Origin: Limisphaera sp049537155
GTDB lineage: Bacteria > Verrucomicrobiota > Verrucomicrobiia > Limisphaerales > Limisphaeraceae
Reading direction: 5' to 3'
Length of the DNA: 64,000 nt
Assembly: GCF_049537155.1 (NCBI RefSeq)
Contig: NZ_JBMVQZ010000014.1
Span: 50,908 to 114,907, forward strand
In this document: positions 41,176 to 49,898 of the stretch, piece after piece
How the letters are laid out: each line of letters starts with the position of its first letter
Position numbering within the stretch: the first letter of the stretch is position 1
Notes under the pieces: model-generated
What the model was told of the DNA's origin: nothing
Seen by the model: only the letters and a program-made list of their open reading frames with translations
Database searches by the model: none
Made by a program: the position numbers and the translations under genes

Positions 41176-44100
41176 TTGGGCAGCGTGCTCTTTCCGGGTC
41201 GGCGCGTTCCGGGTGCAACGAGGGGCGTGGGGTTCACGACGCTCAGGTTGTTGGCGCTGGCCGCGGCTTTTCCGCCAGCCCCGGCGGCGGATGATCCCGG
41301 GCCGAGTGGCTCCTCTGTGTTCGGACCTCCCGGGGGCGTGGAAGTTGTGGAGATCGGCGGGACGGTCTTGTGGGCGGATGCGGGGGCTCATCGGCTCATT
41401 GTGTGGGACGGAGGGCGGGTGCGGCTTTGGGAGACCGACTGGGGCGGAGCAAGATGGAAACCGGGGACAGGCGTTCGAGGTCGAGGGGTGGCACTGGTGG
41501 AGGGGCGGGGCGACTGGACGCGTGTGGGGCCCTTGGACTGGGTGGTGGACAATGACGGTGTACATGCGGCGACGGTGAAATCCGGCCGTGTGTTTCTGCC
41601 GGCGGGCCGGCATCCGTTCCGATTGGAATGGTTCAACGCGGCGGATGCCCTGGAGTTGGAGCTGGAATGGCAAGGTCCCGGGGGCCGGTCCGGGGCGATC
41701 CCTGCGGATCGCTTCTGGCATCGAGCTGCGGGTGTCTCGGGCTCGTGGCGTCCGGGTCTGCGATACGCGGTGTTTGCCGCGGCGGGGGAACGCCTTCCGA
41801 TGTTTTCGGGCAACGCGACCCTGTTGGCCACCGGGGTCTGCGCGGGGGTTACGCTCGAGATGTTGCCCCACCGGGAGCAGGTGGCGGTGGTGTTCGAGGG
41901 ATTCCTGGAGGTGCCGGCGGCGGGCGTGTGGGAGTTTCGGCTGCTCTCCGACGACGGGAGCCGGCTGCGGGTGGGCGAACGGGCGTTGGAGTGGGAGGTG
42001 GTGGGGCAGGGTTTGTTGCCGACGCCGCGGCGGGTCTGGCCGGGCGAACCACTGGAGGCCGGTGCGCAACCGTTTTGGGCGGTGGTGGAAGGTCGGGTGC
42101 GATGGGCGGCGCGGTCCGATGGTGTCCAAGTGATGGAGCTGGAGGCGGGTTCGGGCCGGATCCGGGTGGAGGTGGCGTCGGAGGGTGCTGAGGAACCGGA
42201 GGCTTGGAAGGGGCGATGGATGCAGGTGACCGGGGTGTGTCTGCCGGTCCGGGGTGCGGAGGGACCGCCGGTGGCGGGTCGGCTGCTGGTCGGGGACGCT
42301 GCGTCGTGTGAGGTGCGGGAAGAGGCCGGGGTTCAAGCGGAAGCGGGGCAGCCGTTGGTGTTGGAGACTGCGGCCGAGGTGCACGGGCTGAGGCGGGAAG
42401 AGGCGGCCCGGGGACATCGCGTGCGGTTGAGAGGCACGGTGACCTGTGTGTTGCCCGAGCACCAGGCGGTGGTCATTCAGGATCCGACGCGCGGGTTGTA
42501 CGTGGTGGACCGCTCCGGGCGGGGGGAAGGGCTGCCGCGGCTGGGCGACTGGGTGGAGGTGGAGGGCAGGACCGATCCGGGTTTGTTTGCGCCGATGGTG
42601 TATGCGGATCGGGTGGAAGTGCGCGGGACGGGTCCGTGGCCGGAGCCGGTGGCGGCGGATTGGGAACCGTTGGCCAGCGGCAGCCTGGATGCGCAATGGG
42701 TGGAGTTGCGGGGATGGGTGACCGCGGTGCGGAGCAATGGTGTCTCCCTGCTGATGCGGGAAGGGCTGCTGGAGGTGGAGTTGCGGCTGCGGAACGGCGT
42801 GGTCCCGCCCCCGGTGGCGTGGGAAGACGCGCTGGTGCGGATGCGGGGATGTTTGTTTGCCTCCTGGGATTATCAGACCCACCAGGTGCGGGCGGGCACG
42901 GTCCGGTTGTACGCCGCGGAGGTGTGGGTGGAACAACCGCCGCCGCGGGATCCGTTCGATGTGCCGCTGAAGGGTGTCGCGGCCCTGCGGTTGTTCGATC
43001 CGGGTGCGGGCCTGTTCCAGAGGGTGCGGGTGCGCGGGCGACTGAGCCTGCAGGACGGGCGCGAGCTGTTCCTGAGCGACGGGGGATCCGGTGTGCGTGC
43101 GTGGCTGAGGGAAGACCCGGGTCCTTTGGCCCCGGGTCTGGAGGTGGAGTTGTCGGGCTTCCCGGATGTGGCAGGTCCCGGAGCGCCGGTGTTGCGGCAT
43201 GCATCGGTGCGTGTGTTGGGGCGGGGCACGTTGCCCGAACCGGAGAGCCTGCCGGAAGGCGAGTGGGAACCGGCGGTTTGGGATGCGCGGCGGGTTCGAC
43301 TGGAGGGTGTCTGGGTGGAGAGCCGCCGGTTGGAACGCGGCTGGCTGCTGGTGTTGCAGCGGGGATGGCGCACACTGCCGGTGCGGTGGGTTCGGGAGGA
43401 TGCACCACCGGAAGTGGCACCGGGGAGTCGCGTGGCGGTGACGGGTGTGTTGGCGGTGACACCGGCCGGGGTTCCGGGTTGGGGCCGGCCGGGAGGGTTC
43501 GAACTTCGGATGGGAGCGGCCGACGGATGGCTCTTACTGGCGCGCCCGCCTTTTTGGACGCTGGAACGGTTGCTGGTGGCGGTGGGGGTTCTCGCCGGAG
43601 TGTTGCTGCTGGCCACGCTGTGGATCACGCAACTGCATCGCCAGGTGGAGCGCCGCGGTGCGGCGCTGGAACGCGAGATCCGTGCGCGCCAACGACTGGA
43701 GCAGCAGCAGGCATTGGAACAGGAGCGGGCCCGGGTGGCGCGTGATCTGCACGACGAGTTGGGCTCGGACCTGACGGAGATCTCGATGTTGCTGGCACGG
43801 GCGCAGTCGCCGCAGGCGACACCGGAGCGTGCCAGGGAGTATCTGACCCAGGCGGCGCAGAAGGCGCGGCAGATGGTCACGGCGCTGGACGAGATCGTCT
43901 GGGCGATGAACCCGCGACACGACTCCCTGGGGTCGCTGATCAGTTACCTGTGTGTGCATGCGGACCGGTTCCTGGGCTTGGCGGGGATTGCCTGGCGGTT
44001 GGAAGAGGGGCAGGCCCCGGCGGATCTGCCGGTGGACTCGCCGCGGCGGCATCATCTTTTTCTGGCTTTCAAGGAGGCGCTCACCAACGTGGTGCGACAT

Positions 44101-44331
44101 GCGGGGGCGACCGAGGTACGCTTTCGGCTCGACGTGGAGGGGGACCGGCTCATTCTGACGGTTCGCGACAACGGGCGCGGGTTGCCGGCGGATCGGACGG
44201 CACCGGGAAGGGATGGGCTGGTCAATCTGCGCGCGCGTTGCGAAAAGTTGGGCGGCCGGTTGGAGGTGGAAAGTGCGGCCGGGGAAGGCACCACCTTGCG
44301 GTTCTGTCTGCCACTGGGCCAGCGGTCATGA
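41176..44331 (+). CDS. Membrane sensor histidine kinase with PA14- and OB-like sensor domains
   Basis: Start placed at TTG 41176, with AGGAG six bases before it, giving 1,051 residues; GTG 41227 and GTG 40993 are alternatives. A signal peptide follows (Leu-Arg-Leu-Leu-Ala-Leu-Ala-Ala-Ala-Phe). The long outer part has two PA14-like segments (Asp-Asn-Asp-Gly-Val-His ... Leu-Glu-Leu-Glu-Trp, then a Ser-Asp-Asp-Gly-Ser-Arg version) and several OB-like repeats with Val-Ile-Gln-Asp-Pro-Thr-Arg-Gly-Leu-Tyr-Val. A transmembrane helix lies at about 795-815. The HisKA_3 site is Asp-Leu-His859-Asp-Glu-Leu-Gly, and the ATP lid has Asp-Asn-Gly-Arg-Gly. This is the NarX/DesK-type kinase. PA14 suggests sugar or glycan sensing. 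Its stop overlaps the regulator start (ATGA). Confidence 0.85.
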   Translation: MGSVLFPGRRVPGATRGVGFTTLRLLALAAAFPPAPAADDPGPSGSSVFGPPGGVEVVEIGGTVLWADAGAHRLIVWDGGRVRLWETDWGGARWKPGTGVRGRGVALVEGRGDWTRVGPLDWVVDNDGVHAATVKSGRVFLPAGRHPFRLEWFNAADALELELEWQGPGGRSGAIPADRFWHRAAGVSGSWRPGLRYAVFAAAGERLPMFSGNATLLATGVCAGVTLEMLPHREQVAVVFEGFLEVPAAGVWEFRLLSDDGSRLRVGERALEWEVVGQGLLPTPRRVWPGEPLEAGAQPFWAVVEGRVRWAARSDGVQVMELEAGSGRIRVEVASEGAEEPEAWKGRWMQVTGVCLPVRGAEGPPVAGRLLVGDAASCEVREEAGVQAEAGQPLVLETAAEVHGLRREEAARGHRVRLRGTVTCVLPEHQAVVIQDPTRGLYVVDRSGRGEGLPRLGDWVEVEGRTDPGLFAPMVYADRVEVRGTGPWPEPVAADWEPLASGSLDAQWVELRGWVTAVRSNGVSLLMREGLLEVELRLRNGVVPPPVAWEDALVRMRGCLFASWDYQTHQVRAGTVRLYAAEVWVEQPPPRDPFDVPLKGVAALRLFDPGAGLFQRVRVRGRLSLQDGRELFLSDGGSGVRAWLREDPGPLAPGLEVELSGFPDVAGPGAPVLRHASVRVLGRGTLPEPESLPEGEWEPAVWDARRVRLEGVWVESRRLERGWLLVLQRGWRTLPVRWVREDAPPEVAPGSRVAVTGVLAVTPAGVPGWGRPGGFELRMGAADGWLLLARPPFWTLERLLVAVGVLAGVLLLATLWITQLHRQVERRGAALEREIRARQRLEQQQALEQERARVARDLHDELGSDLTEISMLLARAQSPQATPERAREYLTQAAQKARQMVTALDEIVWAMNPRHDSLGSLISYLCVHADRFLGLAGIAWRLEEGQAPADLPVDSPRRHHLFLAFKEALTNVVRHAGATEVRFRLDVEGDRLILTVRDNGRGLPADRTAPGRDGLVNLRARCEKLGGRLEVESAAGEGTTLRFCLPLGQRS

Positions 44332-44960
44332 CCAAGGTAGCGATCGTGGAGGACAACCGGGTGATCCGGGAAAGCCTGGCGGAGTTCGTGGAAGCGGATC
44401 CCGAGTTCCGGGTGGTCTGTACCTGCGCCACCGCGGAGGAGGCCCTGCGGTTGCTTCCGCGGCACGGGCCGGACATCGTGCTGATGGACATTCAACTGCC
44501 CCAGCAGTCGGGCATCGAGTGCACGGCCCGGCTCAAGCAACTGCTGCCGGAGGTGCAGATCATCATGGTGACCGTGTACGAGGACACCGACCGGATTTTC
44601 AAGGCGCTGCGGGCGGGTGCGTGCGGGTATTTGTTGAAACGGTGCACGCCGGAGGAACTGCGGGCGGCGATCCGGGAGGTTTGCCAGGGCGGCGCCCCCA
44701 TGTCGCGCGAGATCGCGCGCAAGGTGATCGCGTCCTTTCAGGAGCCGGTGACGGCGGCGGCGCAGGTGGCGGAATTGTCGCCGCGGGAGCGGGAGATTCT
44801 CGAACTGGTTGCGGCCGGCCATCCGAACAAGGAAATCGCGGCGCGCCTGGGGCTGACCGACGGGACGGTGCGGTGGCACCTGCGGCACGTGTATCACAAG
44901 CTGCACGTGCGTTCGCGGATGGAGGCGGCTTTGAAGTTTCGATCGGCCACGGGCGGCTGA
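44328..44960 (+). CDS. NarL/FixJ-type response regulator
   Basis: 210 residues from ATG 44328, four bases inside the kinase gene. The receiver domain has acidic Glu8 and Asp9, phospho-acceptor Asp54 in Leu-Met-Asp-Ile-Gln-Leu-Pro, a conserved Thr in Met-Val-Thr-Val, and Lys in Tyr-Leu-Leu-Lys. The LuxR-type DNA-binding domain starts with Leu-Ser-Pro-Arg-Glu-Arg-Glu-Ile-Leu at about 147 and contains Asn-Lys-Glu-Ile-Ala-Ala-Arg-Leu-Gly and Val-Arg-Trp-His-Leu. It is surely the partner of the kinase upstream, as both are translated together. Target genes are not evident. Confidence 0.96.
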   Translation: MTKVAIVEDNRVIRESLAEFVEADPEFRVVCTCATAEEALRLLPRHGPDIVLMDIQLPQQSGIECTARLKQLLPEVQIIMVTVYEDTDRIFKALRAGACGYLLKRCTPEELRAAIREVCQGGAPMSREIARKVIASFQEPVTAAAQVAELSPREREILELVAAGHPNKEIAARLGLTDGTVRWHLRHVYHKLHVRSRMEAALKFRSATGG

Positions 44961-45083
44961 CCGGCAACCGCCCCGCCGGACGGGATGGCCCGATCCCCGC
45001 CCCTGCCGGGGGCGCGGGCGCCCGGCCCGGGGATGACCCCTGGAGCTTGCACCGGCGAAGACGGCGGGGGAGACTTCGTGCCC

Positions 45084-45926
45084 ATGGAGTGGCCTGCGGA
45101 CTACCACATGCACACGCCGTTGTGCCGGCATGCTCGGGGGGAACCGGTGGAGTATGCCCTGCGGGCCCGGGAGCTGGGCCTGCGCGAGATCGGATTCACC
45201 GACCATGCCCCGATGCCGCGCGACGATTTCGACGACTGGCGGATGCACGCCTCCGAGTTGGACGGGTACGTTGCCCGGGTGGAAACGGCGCGGCGCGCCG
45301 TGCCGGAGGTGAAGATCCGGCTCGGACTGGAGGTGGATTACCTGCCGGGCCTGGAGCCCTGGATCCGGGACCTCGCGGCGCGGCATGCATGGGATTATCT
45401 CATCGGCTCGGTGCATTATGTGGGCGAGGATTGGGCGATTGATCATCCCCAGCAGGTCTCGCGCTGGGATCGGAGTGAGCCGGGCGCGGTCTGGCGGGCC
45501 TACTTGGAACGGTTGCGCGCCGCGGCGGCCAGCGGGCTGTTCGACGTGCTCGGGCACGTGGATCTGCCGAAGAAATTCGGGCACCGTCCGCCGCCGGATC
45601 TGGTGCCGGCGTGGCGGGAGGTCTTCGAGGCGGCGCGATGCGCGGGCTGCGCCATCGAAATCAACACGGCGGGTCTGCGCAAACCGTGCGCTGAGATTTA
45701 CCCCGCGCCGAACCTGCTCCGGTTGGCTTGCGAAACGGGCGTGGAACTGACGTTCGGATCGGACGCCCATGCGCCCGAGGAAGTGGGGGCGGGCTGGGAC
45801 GAGGCGATCCGCTGGGCGCGGGCGGCGGGTTACCGGGAGTGGGTGCGGTTTGACCGGCGGCAAAAGAGCCGGGTGTCCCTGCCCGAGGTCAGCGCGCCCG
45901 CGACCGAGTGGCCATGGAAAGGGTGA
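45084..45926 (+). CDS. PHP-domain phosphatase (histidinol-phosphatase HisK-like)
   Basis: 280 residues from ATG 45084; GTG 45078, with GGGGAG five bases upstream, is equally possible, while the open frame to 44985 is low-complexity. Asp-Tyr-His-Met-His at about 6-10, Gly-Phe-Thr-Asp-His-Ala-Pro at about 38-44, Leu-Gly-Leu-Glu-Val-Asp, His153-region Gly-Ser-Val-His-Tyr, Gly-His-Val-Asp, and Gly-Ser-Asp-Ala-His form the trinuclear metal site of the PHP family. The length and motif spacing match HisK-type histidinol-phosphatases (histidine synthesis), though related PHP enzymes dephosphorylate other compounds. It has no other histidine genes nearby. It ends 14 bases from a convergent regulator gene. 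Confidence 0.9.
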   Translation: MEWPADYHMHTPLCRHARGEPVEYALRARELGLREIGFTDHAPMPRDDFDDWRMHASELDGYVARVETARRAVPEVKIRLGLEVDYLPGLEPWIRDLAARHAWDYLIGSVHYVGEDWAIDHPQQVSRWDRSEPGAVWRAYLERLRAAAASGLFDVLGHVDLPKKFGHRPPPDLVPAWREVFEAARCAGCAIEINTAGLRKPCAEIYPAPNLLRLACETGVELTFGSDAHAPEEVGAGWDEAIRWARAAGYREWVRFDRRQKSRVSLPEVSAPATEWPWKG

Positions 45927-45940
45927 AGCGTAAGAGCGGA

Positions 45941-46360
45941 TCAGGCGGATGCGCCTGCCGGGGCGCCGCCGGTGTTCAAGGCCGATGCGATGGTGCCGAG
46001 CAGCTTGTCGTGGTCAATGGGTTTTTGGAAGAAGGCCACGGCACCGATCTGCCTGGCCTTGTCCTGATGTTTGGCGGGATCGTCGGCGGAAATGATGATC
46101 ACCGGCTTGTGCCAGTCCTGATAAAGCCGCTCCAACCACTGGACCAGGGTGAACCCGCTCCATTCCGGTCCCTCGACCGGGGAGCTGGGGAGGTGGATGT
46201 CCACGATGAGCAGGTCGGGATTCTGCGTGCGGACGAGCCGCAGCGCGGTTTCGGCATCGGTGGCGCTGAGCGGTTCGAATCCGCCCGCCTCGAGTTTGAT
46301 GCCCAGGGCCTTTACCACGACCGGGTCGTCGTCCAGGATGAGGATTTTTTTCCTGTTCAT
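45941..46360 (-). CDS. Receiver-domain-only response regulator
   Basis: 139 residues from ATG 46360, with GAGG eight bases before it. A single CheY-like receiver has Asp10-Asp11-Asp12 at the acidic pocket, Asp54 in Ile-Val-Asp-Ile-His-Leu-Pro, and Lys in Phe-Phe-Gln-Lys-Pro-Ile-Asp. An extra loop of about eight residues (Ser-Pro-Val-Glu-Gly-Pro-Glu-Trp) follows the phospho-acceptor. There is no output domain. Proteins like this act as phosphate sinks or bind a partner; no kinase adjoins it. A candidate promoter is recognisable upstream. Confidence 0.88.
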   Translation of the reverse strand: MNRKKILILDDDPVVVKALGIKLEAGGFEPLSATDAETALRLVRTQNPDLLIVDIHLPSSPVEGPEWSGFTLVQWLERLYQDWHKPVIIISADDPAKHQDKARQIGAVAFFQKPIDHDKLLGTIASALNTGGAPAGASA

Positions 46361-46394
46361 GCTGTGAACCTCAGTACGCCGTCCGCCCACCCGT

Positions 46395-46423
46395 CCTATA
46401 AACCAAGCCGGAGGGGTCTGCAA
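46395..46423 (-). promoter_or_regulatory. Candidate promoter of the receiver-only regulator
   Basis: On minus, TTGCAG (46423-46418) is separated by exactly 17 bases from TATAGG (46400-46395). It lies 35 bases before the ATG at 46360. The -35 keeps only the TTG of the consensus. Confidence 0.4.
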
Positions 46424-46494
46424 CGGGCAATTCCCGGCGGGCCGGGGGATCCGGCGGGGTGCAGTGCGGCGGGGCCTGTGGGAAGGGGGAGCGC

Positions 46495-47220
46495 ATGGCA
46501 GCGGTAGAAGCGGGACCGGAACCGGACCGGGCCACCCGTGTGCGTCGGTTGTTCGACGCCATTGCGAGGCGTTATGACCGGATCAACGACCTGCAGTCGG
46601 CGGGCCTGCACCGGTTGTGGAAACGGCGGGTGGTGAAGTTGGCCGGGGTGGGTCCGGGTGACCGTGTGCTGGATGTTTGTTGCGGGACCGGCGACGTGGC
46701 GATGCGACTGGCACGGGCCGGGGCGGAGGTGACGGCGGTGGATTTCAGCGAGGCCATGCTGGCGGTGGCCCGGCAACGGGCGCGCCGTTGGCGGGGTGTG
46801 GCCGGTCGGGTGCGGTTCCTGCAGGCCGATGCGATGCGATTGCCGTTTGCCGACGATGCATTCGACGCGGTGACCATTGCTTACGGACTGCGGAACCTGG
46901 CCGACTGGCGCGCCGGACTGCGGGAGTTGATCCGCGTGACGCGTCCGGGCGGGCGGGTCGTGATCCTGGATTTCGGGAAACCGGGGTGCGGATGGTGGCG
47001 TCGTCTGTACTTTGGTTACCTGCGATGGATCGTCCCGTTGTGGGGGAGCTGGGTGGCGGGCGACCGCTCCGCCTATGCCTACATTCTGGAGTCGTTGGAG
47101 GCTTATCCCGCCCAGCCTGGCGTGGCTCGGGCGTTGCACGAGCTGGGGTGCGAGCCGGTCGAGGTGATCAACCTGCTGGGCGGGGCGATGAGCCTGCACC
47201 GGGGCATCAAACGGCGTTGA
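46495..47220 (+). CDS. ubiE: Demethylmenaquinone / ubiquinone-precursor C-methyltransferase
   Basis: 241 residues from ATG 46495, which has GGAAGGGGGA just ahead. The SAM-binding motif I Val-Leu-Asp-Val-Cys-Cys-Gly-Thr-Gly-Asp is at 58-67. Family-specific motifs follow: Val-Arg-Arg-Leu-Phe-Asp-Ala-Ile-Ala-Arg-Arg-Tyr-Asp-Arg-Ile-Asn-Asp at the start, Tyr-Gly-Leu-Arg-Asn-Leu near 130-135, and Gly-Gly-Arg-Val-Val-Ile-Leu-Asp-Phe. The enzyme methylates the quinone ring late in menaquinone synthesis (UbiE/MenG). A menaquinone organism would use it as MenG, and no other quinone genes are in the window. It ends back to back with hemH. Confidence 0.93.
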   Translation: MAAVEAGPEPDRATRVRRLFDAIARRYDRINDLQSAGLHRLWKRRVVKLAGVGPGDRVLDVCCGTGDVAMRLARAGAEVTAVDFSEAMLAVARQRARRWRGVAGRVRFLQADAMRLPFADDAFDAVTIAYGLRNLADWRAGLRELIRVTRPGGRVVILDFGKPGCGWWRRLYFGYLRWIVPLWGSWVAGDRSAYAYILESLEAYPAQPGVARALHELGCEPVEVINLLGGAMSLHRGIKRR

Positions 47221-48279
47221 TCAGCTCCGGGGCGGGACGGCCTGGTCGGACGCCGGCACAGGCAGCACGTCGGCCAGCCCGCGGCGGGCCATCCGTTCGA
47301 GGGTCTCGATCCAGAGCGGGTGTTCGTTGAGACAGGGGATCTGCGCGTATTCGCGTCCGCCGGCCTCCAGAAAGGTTTCGCGCCCGCGCATCCCGATCTC
47401 CTCGAGTGTCTCCAAGCAATCCGAGACGAACGCGGGACAGATGACCAGCAGTCGTTGGATTCCGGACCGCGCCAGGCGGGCAATCTCCTCGTCCGTGTAG
47501 GGCCGCAGCCACGGGTCACGGCCCAGGCGGGATTGAAAGGCCACCGACCAACGCTGAGGCGGGATGCCGGCCTCCCGGGCGAAGGCTTCGGCGGTGCGGA
47601 AGCACTGGTGGCGGTAACAGGTGGCGTGGGCGGGGCTGGGGATCCGGCAACAATCCGGTACGGAGAGGCAATGCCGGCCGGTGGGATCGCTCTTGCGGAT
47701 CTGGCGCTCGGGCACACCGTGGAAACTGAACAGCAGGTGGTCGTAACCCTTTTCCAGCCAGGGCCGCGCGCTCTCGACGAGTGCGCGGATGTAATCGGGG
47801 TCCTGGTAATACGGCGGTTCGACGGTCAGGCGGATCCGGGGCGCCTGCCGGGCAACGACCTCTTTCACCCGCTCCACCGCGGTTTCGTAGCTGGACATGG
47901 CGTAGTGCGGGAACAGCGGGATCAGGTGAAGGCGGTCCACGCCCTCACGTGCCAGCCGCCGGACAGTGTCCGGGATGGACGGGTTTTGATACCGCATGGC
48001 CAGTTCCACCGGCAGGCCGAGTCGTTCCTGCAGTTTCCGTTGAACGTTCCGGCTGATGACGATGAGCGGCGACCCTTCCGGGGTCCAGATGGACCGGTAG
48101 GCGTGCGCGGACTGTTTGGGCCGGTTGATCAGGATCATGCCCACGATCCAGCGCCGCAACAGCCACGGTACGTCCATGACGCGCGGGTCCATGAGGAATT
48201 CATCCAGGTAACGACGCACGTCGCGCACCGAGGGCGAGTCGGGCGAGCCGAGGTTGACGAGTAAAACGGCCGGTTTCAT
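47221..48279 (-). CDS. hemH: Ferrochelatase
   Basis: 352 residues from ATG 48279, overlapping the hemG stop as ATGA. Val-Leu-Leu-Val-Asn-Leu-Gly-Ser-Pro-Asp-Ser opens the chain. Pro-Leu-Phe-Pro-His-Tyr, the active His in Phe-Ser-Phe-His-Gly-Val-Pro, and Phe-Gln-Ser-Arg-Leu-Gly-Arg-Asp-Pro-Trp-Leu-Arg-Pro-Tyr are ferrochelatase motifs in the right order. After Ser-Asp-Pro-Thr-Gly-Arg there is an insert of roughly 15 residues with five cysteines (Cys-Leu-Ser-Val-Pro-Asp-Cys-Cys, then Cys-Tyr-Arg-His-Gln-Cys) not found in E. coli. The enzyme inserts iron into protoporphyrin to make heme. It is translationally coupled to hemG. Confidence 0.95.
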   Translation of the reverse strand: MKPAVLLVNLGSPDSPSVRDVRRYLDEFLMDPRVMDVPWLLRRWIVGMILINRPKQSAHAYRSIWTPEGSPLIVISRNVQRKLQERLGLPVELAMRYQNPSIPDTVRRLAREGVDRLHLIPLFPHYAMSSYETAVERVKEVVARQAPRIRLTVEPPYYQDPDYIRALVESARPWLEKGYDHLLFSFHGVPERQIRKSDPTGRHCLSVPDCCRIPSPAHATCYRHQCFRTAEAFAREAGIPPQRWSVAFQSRLGRDPWLRPYTDEEIARLARSGIQRLLVICPAFVSDCLETLEEIGMRGRETFLEAGGREYAQIPCLNEHPLWIETLERMARRGLADVLPVPASDQAVPPRS

Positions 48280-49694
48280 GCGCGCAAAGATGCCTGATGG
48301 AAACTGGCGATGCGTTCGGCTGCGCGGAGTCCCGAGAGGATCGAGTCGCCGAGGGAGATGCCGTCGCGGTAATGGCCGCCGAAGAAGAGTCCCGGGCAGG
48401 CCTGTTCCAGTTCGTCCATCCGCCGGCGATGATTGCCGTAGCCGAGGTTGTACTGCGGGATGGCGCGCGGCCAGTGGTAATGGTGGCGGAACACCGGCTC
48501 GCCGCGCACGCCCAGCAGCACGCGGAGGTCCTCGCATGTGATGCGGTAGAGTTCGTCGGCCGGCAGACCGGCCAGCTCCGGCTGGCGCTCCCCGCCGATG
48601 TAACTGGTCAGGGTGACGTGCCCGGCCGGCGCCCGGTTGGGAAAGAGCGACGATGAGAAGATGGTGCCCAGGATGCGGAACCCCTCGATCCGCGGGATGA
48701 GCATGCCGAACCCCTCGCACGGATGGGCGACGTCCTGGCGGCGGAAACCCAGCACGACGCTGGCCACCGGCGGATAACGGATCTCCCCCAGAAACCGCAG
48801 GGAGTGCCCTCCGTCGGTCTCCAGGCTGATCTCCGCCAGTTTGAACGCCGGGGCGGCCAGCAGGACGGCCGAATGTTCCCGAATCTGTTCGCCGTGGGGC
48901 GTGCGCACGGTCAGCTGCCATCCGGAACCGGACCGGCGGATGCGGGTGACCGCGGCGCGCAATTGCACGGCCGTGCCCAGCCGGTCTCGAAGCGTGTCCG
49001 GGAGGACCTGGAGCCCCTCGTCGAAGGAGAACTTGGGCGCACGATCCTTGGCCACTTCACCGCGCCGTTTGCGGGCCCGGGCGCCGAAGATCTGGCCGCG
49101 GATGAGCGAGCCGTATTCGCGCTCCAGGGCGGCCAGTTTGGGAAAGGCCTGCTGCACGGACAGTCGTTCCGGATCACCCGCGTAGATGCCGGCCACCAAC
49201 GCGTCAATGGCGCGCTCCAAAAATTCCTGGTTCAGCCGCCGCCGGACGAAATCGGCGATGCTTTCCTCCTGATCATCCCGTTTGGCGGGGACGAAGGGCT
49301 CGCGCAACACGGCCCACTTGGCCCGCCAGCTGAACAAGGACGTGGTGAAGAACCCCAGTGGCGAAGCGGGCATGGGCACCGGCCGCCCGTCCCGCACCAG
49401 GTAACGGGCCTGCGCGCGGGGATCCGGATCCAACCGGCGCGAACTCAAGCCCGCATCGCGCACCAGCTGGGTGATGCGCGGTGAGGTCTCGAGGATCGTG
49501 TTGGGGCCGAACTCGGCCAGAAAACCATTGACGCGCACGGAGCGGATGGCCCCGCCGACACGGTCGGTGGCCTCATAGACCACGACCGGCACGCCGCAGC
49601 GGTGCAGGGCAAACGCAGCGGTCAAACCGGTGATCCCACCGCCGACCACCGCCACCGCCGGATGCATTCGGGTTTCTGACTGTGCCGTACTCAT
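48276..49694 (-). CDS. hemG: Protoporphyrinogen oxidase (HemY-type, FAD)
   Basis: 472 residues, typical of the oxygen-dependent PPO family (HemY/HemG). FAD-binding Val-Ala-Val-Val-Gly-Gly-Gly-Ile-Thr-Gly-Leu-Thr-Ala-Ala at about 14-27 is followed by Glu-Ala-Thr-Asp-Arg-Val-Gly-Gly. The family segment Phe-Gly-Pro-Asn-Thr lies near 61-65. The C-terminal FAD motif reads Gly-Leu-Phe-Phe-Gly-Gly-His-Tyr-Arg-Asp-Gly-Ile-Ser-Leu-Gly-Asp. It oxidises protoporphyrinogen (or coproporphyrinogen III in the CPD branch) one step before hemH, which fits the gene order. Met10 is an alternative start. Confidence 0.95.
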   Translation of the reverse strand: MSTAQSETRMHPAVAVVGGGITGLTAAFALHRCGVPVVVYEATDRVGGAIRSVRVNGFLAEFGPNTILETSPRITQLVRDAGLSSRRLDPDPRAQARYLVRDGRPVPMPASPLGFFTTSLFSWRAKWAVLREPFVPAKRDDQEESIADFVRRRLNQEFLERAIDALVAGIYAGDPERLSVQQAFPKLAALEREYGSLIRGQIFGARARKRRGEVAKDRAPKFSFDEGLQVLPDTLRDRLGTAVQLRAAVTRIRRSGSGWQLTVRTPHGEQIREHSAVLLAAPAFKLAEISLETDGGHSLRFLGEIRYPPVASVVLGFRRQDVAHPCEGFGMLIPRIEGFRILGTIFSSSLFPNRAPAGHVTLTSYIGGERQPELAGLPADELYRITCEDLRVLLGVRGEPVFRHHYHWPRAIPQYNLGYGNHRRRMDELEQACPGLFFGGHYRDGISLGDSILSGLRAAERIASFHQASLRA

Positions 49695-49898
49695 CAGGTC
49701 GCAAATGCGCGGCCCCAGAGTAGTTCAAGAGGGCGGACCCGCCAAACCCGATCGTCCAGCCGGTGGCCGGTTGTGCTGGCGCTTCGGGGCCCGCCCCTGC
49801 CGTTCGGGGGCCGGAGACCGGCAGCTTCCGGGGCCTTTTTGGCTGGCGATCCATCCGGCTCGGGCGTATCAGCGAGCGAAGGTTCACACCGTTCCGCC

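Noticed and set aside
39475..43200. 1,241-residue open frame on minus opposite nuoN and the histidine kinase
   Set aside because: Low-complexity His/Arg/Gln-rich shadow with no domain, opposite genes with clear motifs.
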